A stretch of 64,000 bases of DNA from Bathymodiolus brooksi (taxonomy: Eukaryota > Mollusca > Bivalvia > Mytilida > Modiolidae), in NCBI GenBank assembly GCA_963680875.1, contig OY804588.1, positions 64,928,397 through 64,992,396 of the forward strand. The letters run 5' to 3'. The position numbers and the translations under genes were made by a program. The notes beneath the pieces are model-generated. The model did not search any database and was not told where the DNA came from. It saw only the letters and a program-made list of their open reading frames with translations. Within the stretch, counting starts at the first letter, position 1, and every line of letters begins with the position of its first letter. Positions 62,752 to 64,000 of this stretch are shown here, one piece after another.

Positions 62752-64000
62752 TTTTCTTGTTGGTCATTGTATTGCCTGTCATGTGATTTACAGTTCTGAT
62801 TACCCCATTGATATCTTCAAACCTTTCTTGTAGGTCATTGTATTGCCTGTCATGTGATTTACAGTTCTGATTACCCCTTTGATATCTTCAAACTTTCCTT
62901 GTTGGTCATTGCATTGCTTGTCATGTGATTTACCGTTCTGATTACCCCTTTGATATTTTCAAACTTTTCTTGTTGGTCATTGTATTGCCTGTCATGTGAG
63001 TTACCGTTCTGATTAACCCTTTGATATCTTCTAGCTTTTCTTGTTGGTCATTGTATTGCCTGTCATGTGATTTACAGTTCTGATTACCACTTTGATATCT
63101 TCAAATCTTTCTTGTAGGTCATTGTATTGCCTGTCATGTGATTTACCGTTCTGATTACCCCTTTGATATCTTCAAACTTTCCTTGTTGGTCATTGCATTG
63201 CTTGTCATGTGATTTACCGTTCTGATTACCCCTTTGATATCTTCAAACTTTTCTTGTTGGTCATTGTATTGCCTGTCATGTGATTTACCGTTCTGATTAC
63301 CACTTTGATATCTTCAAACTTTTCTTGTTGGTCATTGTATTGCCTGTCATGTGATCTACCGTTCTGATTACCCCTTTGATATCTTCAAACTTTTCTTGTT
63401 GGTCATTGTATTGCCTGTCATGTGAATTACCGTTCTGATTACCCCTTTGATATCTTCAAACTATTCTTGTTGGTCATTGTATTTCCTGTCATGTGATTTA
63501 CCGTTCTGATTACCCCTTTAATATCTTCAAACTTTTCTTGTTGGTCCTTGTATTGCCTGTCATGTGAGTTACCGTTCTGATTACCCCTTTGATATCTTCA
63601 AACTTTACTTCTTGGTCATTGTATTTCCTGTCATGTGATATACCGTTCTGATTACCCCTTTGATATCTTCAAACTTTTCTTGTTGGTCATTGCATTTCCT
63701 GTCATGTGATTTACCGTTGTGATTACCCCATTGATATCTTCAAGCTTTTCTTGTTGGTCATTGTATAGCCTGTCATGTGATTTACCGTTCTGATTACCAC
63801 TTTGATATCTTCAAACTTTTCTTGTTGGTCATTGTATTTCCTGTCATGTGATATACCGTTCTGATTACGCCTTTGATATCTTCAAACTTTTCTTGTTGGT
63901 CATTGTATTTCTTGTCATGTGATTTACCGTTCTGATTACCCCTTTGATATCTTCAAGCTTTTCTTGTTGGTCATTGTATTGCCTGTCATGTGATTTACCG
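62752..64000 (+). repeat. Terminal block T: diverged return of the D/A-type unit (17 monomers plus 42 bp)
   Basis: It repeats the order of the D1 opening: CCCCATT, CTTTCTTGTAGG, GATATTTTC, TTCTAGC (63032), AAAT, ACCACTTT, TTTAATATC, GGTCCTTG (63543), GCATTTCC, TATAGCC. GGTCCTTG and TATAGCC are otherwise last seen near 24.5 kb. It carries unusually many private changes (GATCTACC, GAATTACC, CTATTCTTG, TTACTTCTTGG, CGTTGTGATT). After the TATAGCC monomer it switches to the GATTACGCC/TTTCTTG order instead of the TTCAAC monomer. The window ends inside a monomer, so the array continues to the right. Confidence 0.75.

Larger units (their letters stand above)
1..64000 (+). repeat. 71-bp satellite DNA array (about 901 monomers), whole window
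   Basis: Every part of the window is a head-to-tail copy of one 71-bp unit. Landmarks in the unit, numbered from TTTTCTTGTT at 1-10, are GGTCATTG (11-18), TCATGTGA (28-35), a single CpG (41-42), GATTACCCC (47-55) and TTTGATATCTTCAAA (56-70). The first monomer starts at base 1 and the last complete one ends at 63958, which is 901 units if 13 of them are one base short; I found exactly 13 such units. No inverted copies, inserted transposons or unique spacers were seen, and neither array boundary is inside the window. Both strands lack long open frames. Size and homogeneity point to eukaryotic heterochromatic satellite DNA; which chromosome region is not visible. Monomer strand orientation here is arbitrary. 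Confidence 0.98.

Noticed and set aside
1..64000. CRISPR array (regular repeats)
   Set aside because: There are no alternating repeats and unique spacers. The full 71-bp unit repeats without variable spacer DNA, and no cas genes are present.
1..64000. Coding repeat protein gene (long tandem-repeat protein)
   Set aside because: 71 is not a multiple of three and each frame meets stops at least every third monomer on both strands, so no continuous repeat protein can be read.
1..64000. CENP-B box in the monomer
   Set aside because: No segment fits the TTCG...A..CGGG pattern. The nearest CpG context, CCGTTCTGATT, does not match.
1..64000. Telomere-type repeats or transposon ends
   Set aside because: I saw no TTAGGG-like runs, terminal inverted repeats or target-site duplications; all junctions are monomer to monomer.
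1..64000. Assembly artefact (collapsed or artificially repeated consensus)
   Set aside because: Many private single-base variants, unit-specific markers and chimeric monomers argue for real, well-resolved sequence. I cannot exclude local copy-number errors in the most identical tandem units (10220-14761, 37761-44718).

Overview
The whole 64,000-base window is one tandem satellite array. It holds head-to-tail copies of a 71-bp monomer, all in the same orientation, with no unique sequence at either edge and no gene, RNA gene, transposon or non-satellite insertion that I can see. Taking the phase from base 1 (monomers begin TTTTCTTGTT) to the last monomer start at 63959 gives 901 complete monomers plus a 42-bp partial one. 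Of these, 888 are 71 bp and 13 are 70 bp, and the sum fits the window exactly. The consensus monomer is about 37% GC and strongly strand-asymmetric (T about 46%, A about 17% on the + strand). A homogeneous array of this size with nested higher-order repeats is typical of eukaryotic heterochromatin (centromeric, pericentromeric, subtelomeric, or a sex or B chromosome). I do not recognise the monomer family and cannot name a species or chromosome.

The monomers are not random copies. Marked variants recur in fixed order, so the array is built of higher-order repeat (HOR) units that I segmented using diagnostic bases. Four long cycles fill 1-10219 (43, 44, 24 and 33 monomers). Two tandem 32-monomer units of 2271 bp follow at 10220-14761. 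A 6-monomer leader leads into three units of 24, 25 and 25 monomers (15188-20438). After a 2-monomer joint come a 41-monomer unit and a 37-monomer copy of it (20581-26116). Every unit up to here carries exactly one 70-bp monomer that lacks an A before the junction.

At about 26.1 kb the structure changes. That 70-bp marker disappears and a different family fills 26117-62751. It consists of a 24-monomer lead-in, a 249-monomer superblock (27821-45499) holding two tandem 49-monomer repeats, a related 190-monomer superblock (45500-58988), and a 53-monomer third partial copy (58989-62751). The last 1.25 kb (62752-64000) returns to the older unit type in a more mutated form.

The layout is what repeated unequal exchange and segmental amplification would leave: whole-monomer gains and losses, chimeric junction monomers, and private mutations shared by distant copies at exact multiples of the monomer length. 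The only open frame of note, 64 codons on the minus strand at 52080-52274, is a by-product of a one-base deletion in one monomer and is not annotated as a gene.
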